From Candidatus Kuenenia stuttgartensis (GTDB taxonomy: Bacteria > Gemmatimonadota > Gemmatimonadetes > Gemmatimonadales > Gemmatimonadaceae): a stretch of 45,273 bases of DNA. Positions 25,974 to 34,528 of this stretch are shown here, piece after piece (within the stretch, counting starts at the first letter, position 1; each line of letters opens with the position of its first letter). Location of the stretch: the NCBI GenBank assembly GCA_943330235.2, contig CALQGY020000016.1, forward strand, positions 1 through 45,273. The letters are read 5' to 3'. The translations under genes and the position numbers were made by a program. Under the pieces are notes generated by a model. The model was not told where the DNA came from. It saw only the letters and a program-made list of their open reading frames with translations, and searched no databases.

Positions 25974-26684
25974 ATGCCGCATCGGTCGCGCGGTGCCCAA
26001 CGCGTAGGTCGGCAGCTCGGTGTTCTCACCGTGCTGCTGACGTGTGCCGTTTTCGTCGGTGTGATGCCGCTCGGCGTGCCGCTCGGTGCGCCGCTCGGCG
26101 TGCCGGTGCTGGGTGCGCAAGAACCGCCGCGCATCGACATCCGCCCACCAAGCACCGCGAATGGAACGGCCGTGGCCGCGCGCAACGTGCTGACGGAGAA
26201 ACCGTTCGATGAATTGCTGCGCAGCGGGTTCCCGGCGCGTCTGCACTTCCGCACGGAAGTGTGGATCGAGGGACGCTGGTTTGACGACGTTCTCGGTCGC
26301 GTGGAGTGGGAAGTGCGCGTGGCCTACGACGTGATCGATCGGACCTATGAAGTCGTGCGGAAGACCAGCGATGGCTTGGCGTCGCTGGGCACCTACGCGC
26401 GGTTCGCGGACGCGCGCGCCGCGACGGAGTTGGCCTTTTCGCCGCCGCTGACGTTACCGGCGGGGCGGAAGGGGTACGTGGTGGTGCAAGTCGATGTCGA
26501 GTCGTTGGACATCAGCGATCTGGATGAAACTCGGCGGTGGCTTCTTGGCGAAGCGAAGCCGGCGGTTCAAGGACGTCGCAATCCCGGAACCGCCCTGACC
26601 ACGGGGCTCAGGACGCTGACGACGCGACTGCTGGGCGGCGAGGTGCGCCACCTGGAGCAGCGATCACCCGTGCAGCGCTTCTGA
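25974..26684 (+). CDS. Exported DUF4390 protein
   Basis: 236 residues. A signal peptide (TVLLTCAVFVGVMPL, cleavage near VLGAQE) is preceded by Arg-rich residues and contains a PLGVPLGAPLGVP repeat. The mature part fits DUF4390: LRSGFPARLHFRTEVW, WFDDVLGRVEWEVRVAYDVIDRTYEVV, a YARFADARAA segment and VVVQVDVESLDISDLDETRRWL. The function of the family is unknown. From memory, in beta-proteobacteria it sits beside ntrY/ntrX-like genes, which matches the kinase and NtrC regulator here. It starts 2 bases after the barrel gene, and its 3' end overlaps the HNH gene tail to tail by 21 bases. Confidence 0.82.
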   Translation: MPHRSRGAQRVGRQLGVLTVLLTCAVFVGVMPLGVPLGAPLGVPVLGAQEPPRIDIRPPSTANGTAVAARNVLTEKPFDELLRSGFPARLHFRTEVWIEGRWFDDVLGRVEWEVRVAYDVIDRTYEVVRKTSDGLASLGTYARFADARAATELAFSPPLTLPAGRKGYVVVQVDVESLDISDLDETRRWLLGEAKPAVQGRRNPGTALTTGLRTLTTRLLGGEVRHLEQRSPVQRF

Positions 26685-27266
26685 CGGCACATCCGAGCGA
26701 CCGGCGCGCTCAATTTTTTCGAGCTGCCGCAGCGTCGCCTCGCCGTAGAAGACGCGAATGTACTGCGCTTGAATCGGAGTTAACCGTCGCACCGCCCAGC
26801 TCAAGTGCACGAAGTGCGGCTCGATGGGCTTATGCAGCGGATGCATGCCGATTTCTTCGGGGAGACGATTCGCCTTGCGCGTGTTGCAACTGCTGCACGC
26901 GGTGACCACGTTGCTCCATTCGTTCACGCCGCCGCGCGACATGGGAATGAGGTGATCGCGTGTCAGCGACTCGCGCGGCTTGAGCTCGCTATTGCCGCGC
27001 CCGCAATACTGGCACTGGTAGTCATCCCGGGCAAACAGAAAGGTGTTCGTCACTTGGCGTCGGAACCGACGCGGAACGTGGACGAACCGCGTGAGGCGAA
27101 TGACTGCGGGGCGAGGAAACGCGGCGCGCTCGGATCGCACGGGTCGCTCATTCTCGGATTCGACAATTTCCGCTTTGCCATCGATCACTAATCGGAGCGC
27201 CCGTCGCAGGGGCACCATGGTCAGTGGCTCGTACGAGGCGTTCAGGGCGAGGCACCCGGCGATCAT
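26664..27266 (-). CDS. HNH endonuclease
   Basis: 200 residues. A short N-terminal domain (CLALNASYEPLTMVPLRRAL) common in this HNH group is followed by the nuclease fold: CQYCGRG with two zinc cysteines, SLTRDHLIPMSRGG with the catalytic His, EWSNVVTACSSCNTRKANR with the second cysteine pair and the Asn/His-type residues. It is chromosomal, with no phage or restriction genes near it, and DNA processing or repair is more likely than defence. I start at ATG 27266, where the conserved N terminus begins; the frame extends to 27308. Confidence 0.88.
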   Translation of the reverse strand: MIAGCLALNASYEPLTMVPLRRALRLVIDGKAEIVESENERPVRSERAAFPRPAVIRLTRFVHVPRRFRRQVTNTFLFARDDYQCQYCGRGNSELKPRESLTRDHLIPMSRGGVNEWSNVVTACSSCNTRKANRLPEEIGMHPLHKPIEPHFVHLSWAVRRLTPIQAQYIRVFYGEATLRQLEKIERAGRSDVPSEALHG

Positions 27267-27434
27267 GCCGTGTCCCTCACCGAACAGCGAGCGTCTGGGC
27301 GTGCACAACCTGCGAGTGCGTTACGGCCGGATACACGAGACGTCATGAGGCTCCACAAAGCGGTAGGCCATCGTTCAATCTGCTGAACAATACACGCTCG
27401 GCGACGGCAGCCGCCACTGGTCCATCGGGTCCGG

Positions 27435-28838
27435 TCAGGCGTGCCGGTGCGCCGATCTCCAGTCGCGGAGTCGTGTGCCGAGTGCGCGCACGCGCGCGAC
27501 GCGTGACGGATCCGTGACAACCAATCGCCCGTCGTGCACCTTCACGACGCCGGCCACGATTACCAGTCGCGCTGGCACGACTCCCGCCAGCACATGCACC
27601 AGCGTGACGCACGGATCGTGCACGGGTTGTGCATCGGGATGATCCAACGGGAACGCGGCCAGGTCCGCGTCTTTACCAACCTCCAGCGAACCGATGCGCG
27701 ACTGCAGGCCGAGCGCCTGCGCACTGCCCAGCGTCGCGAGTCGCAGCGCGGCATCGGACGTCAGGGAATCGGGGGCCGCATGCATGACGGCATGTAGCAG
27801 CGCCGCCTGTCGCGCTTCTCCCAAGATGTCCATGCGATCATTGCTGGCCACCGAATCGGTGCCAAGCCCCGTCGCGATGCCGGCCGCGAGCAGACGCTCG
27901 AGCGGGGCAATCCCCTGCCCGAGTTTCAAGTTGGAGATGGGACAGTGCACGACGCGCGCGCCGTGTGCGGCGATCCGCGCGATATCCTCATCGTCCACGT
28001 GAATGGCGTGGATGAGCAGCGGCTCACAGGCGAGGAGTCCGCAGTCGTCCAGCAGGGCGATGGGTGAGCGCGCCTGCGGTGCGACGGCAATTCCGCGAGC
28101 ACGGAGTCCATCAGCGAACGGGCCGACGCCGTCGCGCACGAACTGCGTTTCGGCGCGGCTCTCGGCCACGTGCACCGCCACCGGCCACTGTTCGTCGCGC
28201 GCCCACGCGGCCACCGCGCGAAAGAGGTCGGCCGACACCGTGTACGGCGCATGTGGCGAGAGGCCTGCCTGCACGAGCGCGGTGTCGGACTGCCGCGCCG
28301 TCGACGCCGAGCGCCGCAGACCAGCCATCGCCCCGTCGCACTGGACCGGGTTGGGCCCAAAGACCTCGAGGTAGCCGATGCCACGCACCCCGAGGTCGCG
28401 CATCGCGGCCAGCGGCGCGCCGGACTCGGTGGTGTCGGCGAAGGTCGTGATGCCGTTACGCAGCCCTTCCTCAATTCCGGCACACGCGGAATCGTAGAGC
28501 GATTCAGGCGTGAAGCATTCCGCGCGCGCGCGTGTGAGCACGGCGAGCCAATCACGAAAGGCGAGCCCCTCGAGAAAGCCGCGCATGGCGGTGAGCTCGA
28601 GGTGCGTGTGGGCGTTCACGAGGCCAGGCATCAGGACCGAGTCGCCCAGCTCAACGCAGGCGATCTCGCCAAACGCCGCCGGCAGCGCATGGGCCGGTCC
28701 GACGAACGCGATGCGCGTGCCCTCCACCACGACCACGCCGTCGGCGATGGGGGCACTGCTGATGGGCAGCACCCAGCGCGCACGATACGCCGTATACGGC
28801 GTCGTCGGAGGCGTCGTGCCCGAGCGGTGCAATGTCAT
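27435..28838 (-). CDS. Metal-dependent amidohydrolase/deaminase (TrzN/MtaD-like)
   Basis: 467 residues of the amidohydrolase superfamily, cytosolic TIM-barrel deaminases. The metal residues are visible: VNAHTHLELTAMRG (His77, His79), SPHAPYTVS, VAVHVAESRAE (third His), IHAIHVDDEDIARIA (fourth His) and GLGTDSVASNDRMDI (Asp). The set matches S-adenosylhomocysteine/methylthioadenosine deaminases and chlorohydrolases. HTHLE is also seen in aminodeoxyfutalosine deaminases of the futalosine menaquinone route; I cannot choose between them. It starts at 28838, 16 bases after the PBP1A stop, and is probably co-transcribed with it. Confidence 0.85.
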   Translation of the reverse strand: MTLHRSGTTPPTTPYTAYRARWVLPISSAPIADGVVVVEGTRIAFVGPAHALPAAFGEIACVELGDSVLMPGLVNAHTHLELTAMRGFLEGLAFRDWLAVLTRARAECFTPESLYDSACAGIEEGLRNGITTFADTTESGAPLAAMRDLGVRGIGYLEVFGPNPVQCDGAMAGLRRSASTARQSDTALVQAGLSPHAPYTVSADLFRAVAAWARDEQWPVAVHVAESRAETQFVRDGVGPFADGLRARGIAVAPQARSPIALLDDCGLLACEPLLIHAIHVDDEDIARIAAHGARVVHCPISNLKLGQGIAPLERLLAAGIATGLGTDSVASNDRMDILGEARQAALLHAVMHAAPDSLTSDAALRLATLGSAQALGLQSRIGSLEVGKDADLAAFPLDHPDAQPVHDPCVTLVHVLAGVVPARLVIVAGVVKVHDGRLVVTDPSRVARVRALGTRLRDWRSAHRHA

Positions 28839-28854
28839 GTGGGGACGCGCGCGG

Positions 28855-31011
28855 TCAGTGCGCGGGCGGACGCGCGGTGTCCCGCGGCGGGAGCGCGCGA
28901 AGCATGCTGTCCACACGGACCATCATGGGATTCGGCACATTCTCCGTGCACGTGTGCGTGGGTTCTGTCCCGGCCACGAAAAATTCGGTCACGAGATTCG
29001 CTACGCAGGCGCTGGTGGCAAGGCGGCCGGTCTGCGCATCGATTTCGCGCACGACCACACCGTCGGGGCGCGGCCAATCCGGCGGTTCCGGTTTGCGGCG
29101 GTAGACCTCGGTCATAAATGCGCCCCACGCCGGCGCGGCGAGTTCGCCACCCTGCGCATTGGCCTTGATCTTCGTGGGGCGATCGAAGCCCATCCACACG
29201 CCGGCGACGAGATCGGCGGTGTAGCCGATGAACCAGACGTCAGCGCCGTCGTTGGTGGTGCCGGTCTTGCCGCCGGCCGGCACGTGAAAGCCATTGGCCC
29301 AGATGCGCGCCGCCGACCCGCGCACGACCACGTCCTTCATCATGCTGACCATCAACCACGACTCTTCGGGCGACAACACGGCTTCACGCTGTGTCTGCGG
29401 CTGCCAGACCACCTTCCCCTGCGCATTCTCCACCTTCACGATGGCATTGGGCGTCGTCCGCAGTCCCAGATTGGCGAAGACGGAATAGGCGCCGATCATC
29501 TCCACGGGATACACGTCCGCCGAGCCGATGAACATGGAGGGGTACGGCGGGATGCGCGTGCTGATCCCGAAGCGACTCGCCATGTCGACGACGGCATCAG
29601 TGCCGACGGCCATACCGGTGCGAATGGCGGCGAGATTGCGCGACATGTAGAGCGCTTTCCGCAGCGGCATCTGCCCCATGAACTTCATGTCGTAGTTCTG
29701 CGGGGTCCACAGCTCACCGGTGGTCTGGTCCATCGTGAGCGGCGAATCGTCGACGATCTGCGCGGGGCTGAAGCCCTGGTGAATCGCGCTGGCGTAGACG
29801 ATGGGCTTGAACGTGGACCCGGGCTGACGCAGCGCCTGCACGGCGCGATTGAACTTGGAGTCTTCGAAGTCGCGCCCGCCCACCATGGCACGGACGGCCC
29901 CGCTACGCGGATCGAGCGCCACGAATGCGCCCTGCAAGTACGGCGAGTTGCCGGCACCGGTCTCACCGCCCTCGGCGGACCGCGCGGTGTACTCCTCGTA
30001 GGTGAGATGCTTGTACGCGCCATGCCGACCGGCCTCAATGGCCTTGAGCTGGTTCTCCATGGAGCGCTCGGCGGCGGCCTGCATGTCCACGTCGAGCGTG
30101 GTGTAGACCCGCAGACCTTCGTCGTACAGACGCTTCCCGAAGTGTTCCTCGAGCGCGTGACGCACCCACTCCACGAAGTATGGAGCGACATCGCCGGACT
30201 CGGTGCGCTGCGCGAGCTGCAACGGAAACGCCTTCGCGAGCGAGGCGTCGGCGTCGTTAATGCCCCCCGCTCGCCGCATGACCTCCAGCACGGTGTTGCG
30301 CCGCAGGATGGCACGATCGGCGAAGCGACGCGGATTGTAGCGCTCGGGCCCCTTCAGCAGGCCGGCGAGCATCGCCGCCTCGGCGACGGACACGTCGCGA
30401 ATGGACTTGCCGAAGTAGCGCTGCGCGGCGGTTTCGACGCCGTACGCACCGTTGCCGAGGTACACCTGATTGAGATACAGCTCGAGGATCTTATCCTTCG
30501 AGTAGCGCTGTTCGATGGCGCGGGCGACCCGCGCTTCCTTGAGCTTGCGTAGCAGCGTTTTCTCGCGCGAAATGCGGTCGGAGAAGACGTTGCGCGCGAG
30601 CTGCATGGTGATGGTGGAAAAACCCTGCGCGTAGCGACCGGCGCGCACATTGCGCACGACGGAGCCGAAGATGCGGCGGTAGTCGATGCCGTTGTGCTGG
30701 TAGAACCGATGATCCTCGGTCATGACCACCGCATTGCGCACATGCATGGGGATCTGGTCCAGGCGGACCAGCGTGCGGCGCTCGAGCCCGAGCTCGGTGA
30801 TGAAGCGCCCATCGGCCGCATAGACCTTGGAGGTCTGGCGGGGGACGTACGCCTCCAGCGAGGCAATGGAGGGGCAGCGCCCATCCTGGCAGATGACCAT
30901 CCAGGCGCCGCCCAGCACGCCGGCGCCGACGGCCCCGCCAAACAGGGCAAGGACGACTAGCCAGGCCAGCCACGGACGACGGCGCGCGATTTCGCTCGGA
31001 GAGAATCTCAT
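28855..31011 (-). CDS. Penicillin-binding protein 1A, bifunctional
   Basis: Class A PBP of 718 residues that polymerises and crosslinks peptidoglycan in the periplasm. A basic N terminus and one membrane helix (about 14-38) come first. The GT51 domain has VMTEDHRFYQHNGID with the catalytic Glu, FSTITMQLARNVF, and LELYLNQVYLGNGAYG. The transpeptidase domain has SxxK in QPGSTFKPIVYAS, SxN in MSRNLAAIR and KTGTTNDGADVW. The C-terminal tail holds two cysteines (ATSACVANL, THTCTENV). It is divergent from tyrS. Confidence 0.96.
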   Translation of the reverse strand: MRFSPSEIARRRPWLAWLVVLALFGGAVGAGVLGGAWMVICQDGRCPSIASLEAYVPRQTSKVYAADGRFITELGLERRTLVRLDQIPMHVRNAVVMTEDHRFYQHNGIDYRRIFGSVVRNVRAGRYAQGFSTITMQLARNVFSDRISREKTLLRKLKEARVARAIEQRYSKDKILELYLNQVYLGNGAYGVETAAQRYFGKSIRDVSVAEAAMLAGLLKGPERYNPRRFADRAILRRNTVLEVMRRAGGINDADASLAKAFPLQLAQRTESGDVAPYFVEWVRHALEEHFGKRLYDEGLRVYTTLDVDMQAAAERSMENQLKAIEAGRHGAYKHLTYEEYTARSAEGGETGAGNSPYLQGAFVALDPRSGAVRAMVGGRDFEDSKFNRAVQALRQPGSTFKPIVYASAIHQGFSPAQIVDDSPLTMDQTTGELWTPQNYDMKFMGQMPLRKALYMSRNLAAIRTGMAVGTDAVVDMASRFGISTRIPPYPSMFIGSADVYPVEMIGAYSVFANLGLRTTPNAIVKVENAQGKVVWQPQTQREAVLSPEESWLMVSMMKDVVVRGSAARIWANGFHVPAGGKTGTTNDGADVWFIGYTADLVAGVWMGFDRPTKIKANAQGGELAAPAWGAFMTEVYRRKPEPPDWPRPDGVVVREIDAQTGRLATSACVANLVTEFFVAGTEPTHTCTENVPNPMMVRVDSMLRALPPRDTARPPAH

Positions 31012-31080
31012 GGGAATGTCTGTACGCTACCGACGACCACCCGTATGCGCCAAGAGCGGTTGACGGGATATTATTGGGGC

Positions 31081-32376
31081 ATGACTGAGTCCATGCCCCC
31101 CGCCCCGCTGGCCGAACTCGCCTGGCGCGAACTGCTGTTTCAGCACACCGAAGGATTGGCCGCCGCATTCGCGCGCGGGCCCGTGACCGGGTATTGCGGC
31201 TTCGATCCGACGGCGTCCAGTCTGCACGTGGGCAATTTGATCCCCGTGATGGGACTCGTACACCTGCAGCGCGCCGGCCATCGGCCGATCGCGCTGGTGG
31301 GGGGCGGCACCGGGATGATCGGCGATCCGAGCGGCCGGAGCAGCGAACGGACGTTGCAGACGCTGGAGACGATCGGTGAAAACGCCATCGCGATCCGTGG
31401 CCAGTTGGCCCGGTTTCTCGATTTCGACGGCCCGAACGGCGCCAAGCTGCTGAACAACGCCGAGTGGCTGACGTCGCTGTCGCTGCTGGAATTCCTGCGC
31501 GACACGGGCAAGCACTTCTCGATCAACTACATGCTGGCGAAGGACTCGGTGAAGTCCCGTCTCGAGGACGGGATTTCGTTCACCGAGTTCTCGTACATGT
31601 TGCTGCAGGCCCACGATTTCCTCGAGTTACACCGTCGCGAGGGCGTCACGCTGCAGCTGGGCGGGAGCGATCAGTGGGGCAATATCACGGCGGGGCTGGA
31701 GCTCATTCGCAAGACGGACGGTGCGGAGGCCCACGCGCTCACGTTCCCGTTGATCACCAACGCGAACGGGTCGAAGTTCGGCAAGAGTGAAGCGGGTGCC
31801 ATCTGGCTCGATGCCGCACGCACCTCGCCGTACCAGTTCTACCAGTTCTGGATGGGTGCCGACGATCGCGACGTGTCGCGGTTCTTGCGCTTCTTCACGT
31901 TGCTGGAGCGCGACGTGATTGAAGCGCTCGACGCGGCGGTGCGCACCGCGCCGGAAAAGCGCGAGGCACAGCGGGCGCTGGCGCTGGACGTGACCACTCG
32001 CGTGCACGGCGCGGACGCCGCCCGTGTTGCGCGCGAAGTCTCGGCACTGCTCTTCGAGAAGGCCGATGCGCAGACGCTGTCAGACGGCGCACTGGAGGCG
32101 CTGCGCAGTGAAATCCCGTTCGCCGTCTATGCGCCACCGGCCGACAGCCCCGTCGCGGGCGAGGGCTTCGATATTTACGAGTGCCTGACGGCGCTCGGTA
32201 TCGCGGCCTCGCGCGGCGCAGCAAAGCGATTGCTGGAGCAGGGCGGCGTCAGCGTGAACGGCGCGAAACTGGGAGCGGCGGATCGGATGATCGCACCGAC
32301 CGCACTCCTGCGTGGGCGCTACCTGCTGATCAAGAAAGGCGCGCGCGACTTCGGCCTCATCGCCGCCGCCGATTAG
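31081..32376 (+). CDS. tyrS: Tyrosyl-tRNA synthetase
   Basis: Class I synthetase of 431 residues charging tRNA-Tyr. The HIGH motif appears as LHVGN in CGFDPTASSLHVGN. The tyrosine pocket has QLGGSDQWGNI, and the KMSKS loop is KFGKS. An S4 RNA-binding domain closes the protein (SRGAAKRLLEQGGVSVNG). I start at ATG 31081, with GGGG just upstream; a second Met lies 4 codons on. The KFGKS loop and length fit the TyrRS-1 form. I see no T-box leader. Its stop overlaps the GNAT gene's stop by 4 bases, tail to tail. Confidence 0.97.
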   Translation: MTESMPPAPLAELAWRELLFQHTEGLAAAFARGPVTGYCGFDPTASSLHVGNLIPVMGLVHLQRAGHRPIALVGGGTGMIGDPSGRSSERTLQTLETIGENAIAIRGQLARFLDFDGPNGAKLLNNAEWLTSLSLLEFLRDTGKHFSINYMLAKDSVKSRLEDGISFTEFSYMLLQAHDFLELHRREGVTLQLGGSDQWGNITAGLELIRKTDGAEAHALTFPLITNANGSKFGKSEAGAIWLDAARTSPYQFYQFWMGADDRDVSRFLRFFTLLERDVIEALDAAVRTAPEKREAQRALALDVTTRVHGADAARVAREVSALLFEKADAQTLSDGALEALRSEIPFAVYAPPADSPVAGEGFDIYECLTALGIAASRGAAKRLLEQGGVSVNGAKLGAADRMIAPTALLRGRYLLIKKGARDFGLIAAAD

Positions 32377-33194
32377 GCTGGCTGGCTCGGCGAGTGATCG
32401 TCGAGCACCATGTCTCCGACGGTCAGGAATTGCATCGTGAGCGTGCGTGCGAACGAGGAGAAGCCGACGGCGCGCGCGAGCGCGCTGGCGGCGAGATCGC
32501 CGACGGCGACGCGGCAGTAGGGGAGCGCCCCGTCGCGCAGCACCATCGTGAGGAGTTCGACCAGCGCCGTGCGTCCGAAGCCGAGATGCCGGAAGCCCGG
32601 TGCGACGATAATGCGCACGCGCGCAAGGCGGCCCTCCGCCTGATCAACGGATGCGAGGGCGACCAGCACGCCGCCCGCCAGCGCACCCACGCGCCGTGTC
32701 GCCGGCAGATCGCCGCCGCCCGCGCGCCAATGCTCGGGCGACACCGCGTTGCGGAGCATGTCGAGCACCGCGATCTGTGGATTGATCACCACCATCGCAA
32801 TGGCCCCGCGTCGCCGGATGAACGTTTGCTCGTCGAGGAGCTCGACGCTCGGCGGTTCATCGGTCACCCGGAGTCGCGTGGCGCGGAGATCGACGATCGC
32901 GCCGAGCGGTGCGTCGTCCTGCGTCATCGCGAGCAGGTCGTCGACGTCTATCGGCTCAAGGTCGGGCTCGGACTCGATCGCGTCGGGGCACGGGAGCGAT
33001 ACCACCGCCACGTCACCGCGCACAAAGGTCCGTATGCACCGATCGTCCGGCTCCACGCGAGTGAGCGCTCGCGTGCGCGGCGATTCGAGGAAGGCCACCG
33101 GACATCCCAGTGGGGCCGCCCACGAACGCAGCGCATCCGCGACACTGCGATCCAGCAGCGTCACAGCCTTCGACTCGCGTGCAGACTCTGCCAT
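32373..33194 (-). CDS. GNAT-like acetyltransferase with unknown N-terminal domain
   Basis: 273 residues. The last 100 or so look like a GNAT fold: LARVRIIVAPGFRHLGFGRTALVELL has the R-x-x-G-x-G acetyl-CoA loop, followed by YCRVAVGDLAASALARAVGF. The first 150 residues are not recognised; they include an acidic stretch (ESEPDLEPIDVDDLLAMTQDD) and VRGDVAVVSLPCPD. I start at ATG 33194, but no good ribosome-binding site is present and the frame is open upstream across the hairpin at 33219-33279. Substrate unknown. Confidence 0.65.
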   Translation of the reverse strand: MAESARESKAVTLLDRSVADALRSWAAPLGCPVAFLESPRTRALTRVEPDDRCIRTFVRGDVAVVSLPCPDAIESEPDLEPIDVDDLLAMTQDDAPLGAIVDLRATRLRVTDEPPSVELLDEQTFIRRRGAIAMVVINPQIAVLDMLRNAVSPEHWRAGGGDLPATRRVGALAGGVLVALASVDQAEGRLARVRIIVAPGFRHLGFGRTALVELLTMVLRDGALPYCRVAVGDLAASALARAVGFSSFARTLTMQFLTVGDMVLDDHSPSQPA

Positions 33195-33218
33195 GGGAAA
33201 CGCTGGGCTTTTCAGGTT

Positions 33219-33279
33219 GTTACAATACACACAGCGGCTCGGACCCAACGGTCTGGACTGTGATATTCTGTATTGTAAC
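33219..33279. promoter_or_regulatory. Nested 61-base inverted repeat upstream of the GNAT gene
   Basis: GTTACAATACA (33219-33229) pairs exactly with TGTATTGTAAC (33269-33279). Inside, CACAG (33230-33234) pairs with CTGTG (33258-33262), and CGGACC (33240-33245) pairs with GGTCTG (33250-33255, one G-T pair) around loop CAAC. That makes 22 pairs. It lies between two leftward genes, has no T run, and contains TACAAT (-10-like) on each strand. Operator pair, RNA fold or mobile remnant are all possible. Confidence 0.55.
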
Positions 33280-33332
33280 CCACCGGGTGCGCAAAGTGTC
33301 CCCCAAACCGTCAACTCGCTGGCGGCTTGTCG

Positions 33333-34490
33333 CTACGGCGGGGTTTCCGCGTCCAAAAGCTGTGTGACCGCTCGGATCTCGTCGCGGGTATTGTAGCAAT
33401 GGGGTGAGAGCCGAATGGCCCCCTCCCGCAGGACGTGGGCCACCTGCGCGACGTGGAGGCGGGCGCTGGTCGCCGCCGGATCCGCCGGCGCGAACGACAC
33501 CACGCCGGCCCGGCGTGCGGGATCGGCCGGGGTGACCAGACTCATGTCGGGTCGGGTCCCCACCCAATCGATGACCTCGCCCACCAGCGACGCGATATGG
33601 GCGGCCACCGCCTCGACCCCGATCTCGAGCAGCATCGCGGTCGAGGCATTCGCCACCGCGAAGTCGTGATAGGGGATGGTCACCACCTCGAACCGGCGGG
33701 CGTCGGGGAAGAAGTCGAACTCGTAGTCGGTCAGACGCGCGTAGTCGGTGGAGGCGCGCATGCACGCCCATCCGACGTCCAGCGGTTCGAGCTGCTGCAC
33801 CAGTTCGCGACGTACGTACACGAAGCCCGTTCCCCAAGGCGAGAGCTGCCACTTCTGTGCACCGCTCGCGAAGATATCCACCGGGAGCGCATGCAGATTG
33901 AGCGGACGCACGCCGCACCCCTGAATGCCATCGACGATGAAGAACACGCCGTTGGCGCGGCAGGCGTTGCCAATGCGCTCCAGGTCAGCGACGAATCCGC
34001 TGGCGAACTGCACCCACGAGATCACGACGGCGACGACATCCGGGCGCGCGATTGCTGCTACGAGCGTGTCTTCATCGGGGAGCCCGTCTTTACGCGGCAC
34101 CAGCTCCAGCGAAATCCCGCGCGAGCGCATCGCCTGAAACGGATAGACACAACTCGGGAATTCGCCATCGAATGTGAGGATCACGCCCGGGCGCAGCGGC
34201 AAGGCCCGCGCCGCGAGATTCAACCCGTACGTGGTGTTGGTCATCAACGCGATTTCTTCGACATCCGCGCCAACCAGCTGCGCGAATTGCCGACGCGCCG
34301 TCGCCGCAGCTTCGAACATGAGCGTGAGCGGAATCTGATGCGGTCGCGCGCGAAGCCGCGACCACTCATCAGCCACCGCGACCGCACGGGCCGGCATCGG
34401 CCCAGTGGAGGCGGCGTTCAGATAGATGGCGGGATCGCTCGCCATCCACCCGTATTCACGTGTCCGCAGCGCGGCAGGATCGAAGGTCAT
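33333..34490 (-). CDS. Class V aminotransferase (cysteine desulfurase-like)
   Basis: A 385-residue PLP enzyme. It begins near IYLNAASTGPMP, the usual N-terminal segment, with ALMTNTTYGLNLAARAL in the cofactor region, VVISWVQFASGFVADLERIG, FFIVDGIQGCGVRPLNL (Asp and Gln contacting PLP) and the lysine in FASGAQKWQLSPWGTGF. It resembles isopenicillin-epimerase/cysteine-desulfurase-like proteins. The family's catalytic Cys loop cannot be placed confidently, so the reaction is left open. It follows the OppC-type permease by 38 bases. Confidence 0.85.
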   Translation of the reverse strand: MTFDPAALRTREYGWMASDPAIYLNAASTGPMPARAVAVADEWSRLRARPHQIPLTLMFEAAATARRQFAQLVGADVEEIALMTNTTYGLNLAARALPLRPGVILTFDGEFPSCVYPFQAMRSRGISLELVPRKDGLPDEDTLVAAIARPDVVAVVISWVQFASGFVADLERIGNACRANGVFFIVDGIQGCGVRPLNLHALPVDIFASGAQKWQLSPWGTGFVYVRRELVQQLEPLDVGWACMRASTDYARLTDYEFDFFPDARRFEVVTIPYHDFAVANASTAMLLEIGVEAVAAHIASLVGEVIDWVGTRPDMSLVTPADPARRAGVVSFAPADPAATSARLHVAQVAHVLREGAIRLSPHCYNTRDEIRAVTQLLDAETPP

Positions 34491-34528
34491 GGAGCGGCGT
34501 AGAGGAAAGTGGTGCGCGAAACGACTGG

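Noticed and set aside
26664-27266. HNH gene as part of a restriction or phage defence island
   Set aside because: No methyltransferase, integrase, phage or toxin genes nearby; neighbours are ordinary chromosomal genes.
28510-30552. 680-residue frame on the plus strand
   Set aside because: Antisense to PBP1A and the amidohydrolase, both of which have intact catalytic motifs.
31012-31080. T-box leader before tyrS
   Set aside because: Only 69 bases separate tyrS from PBP1A and no T-box sequence or specifier stem is seen.
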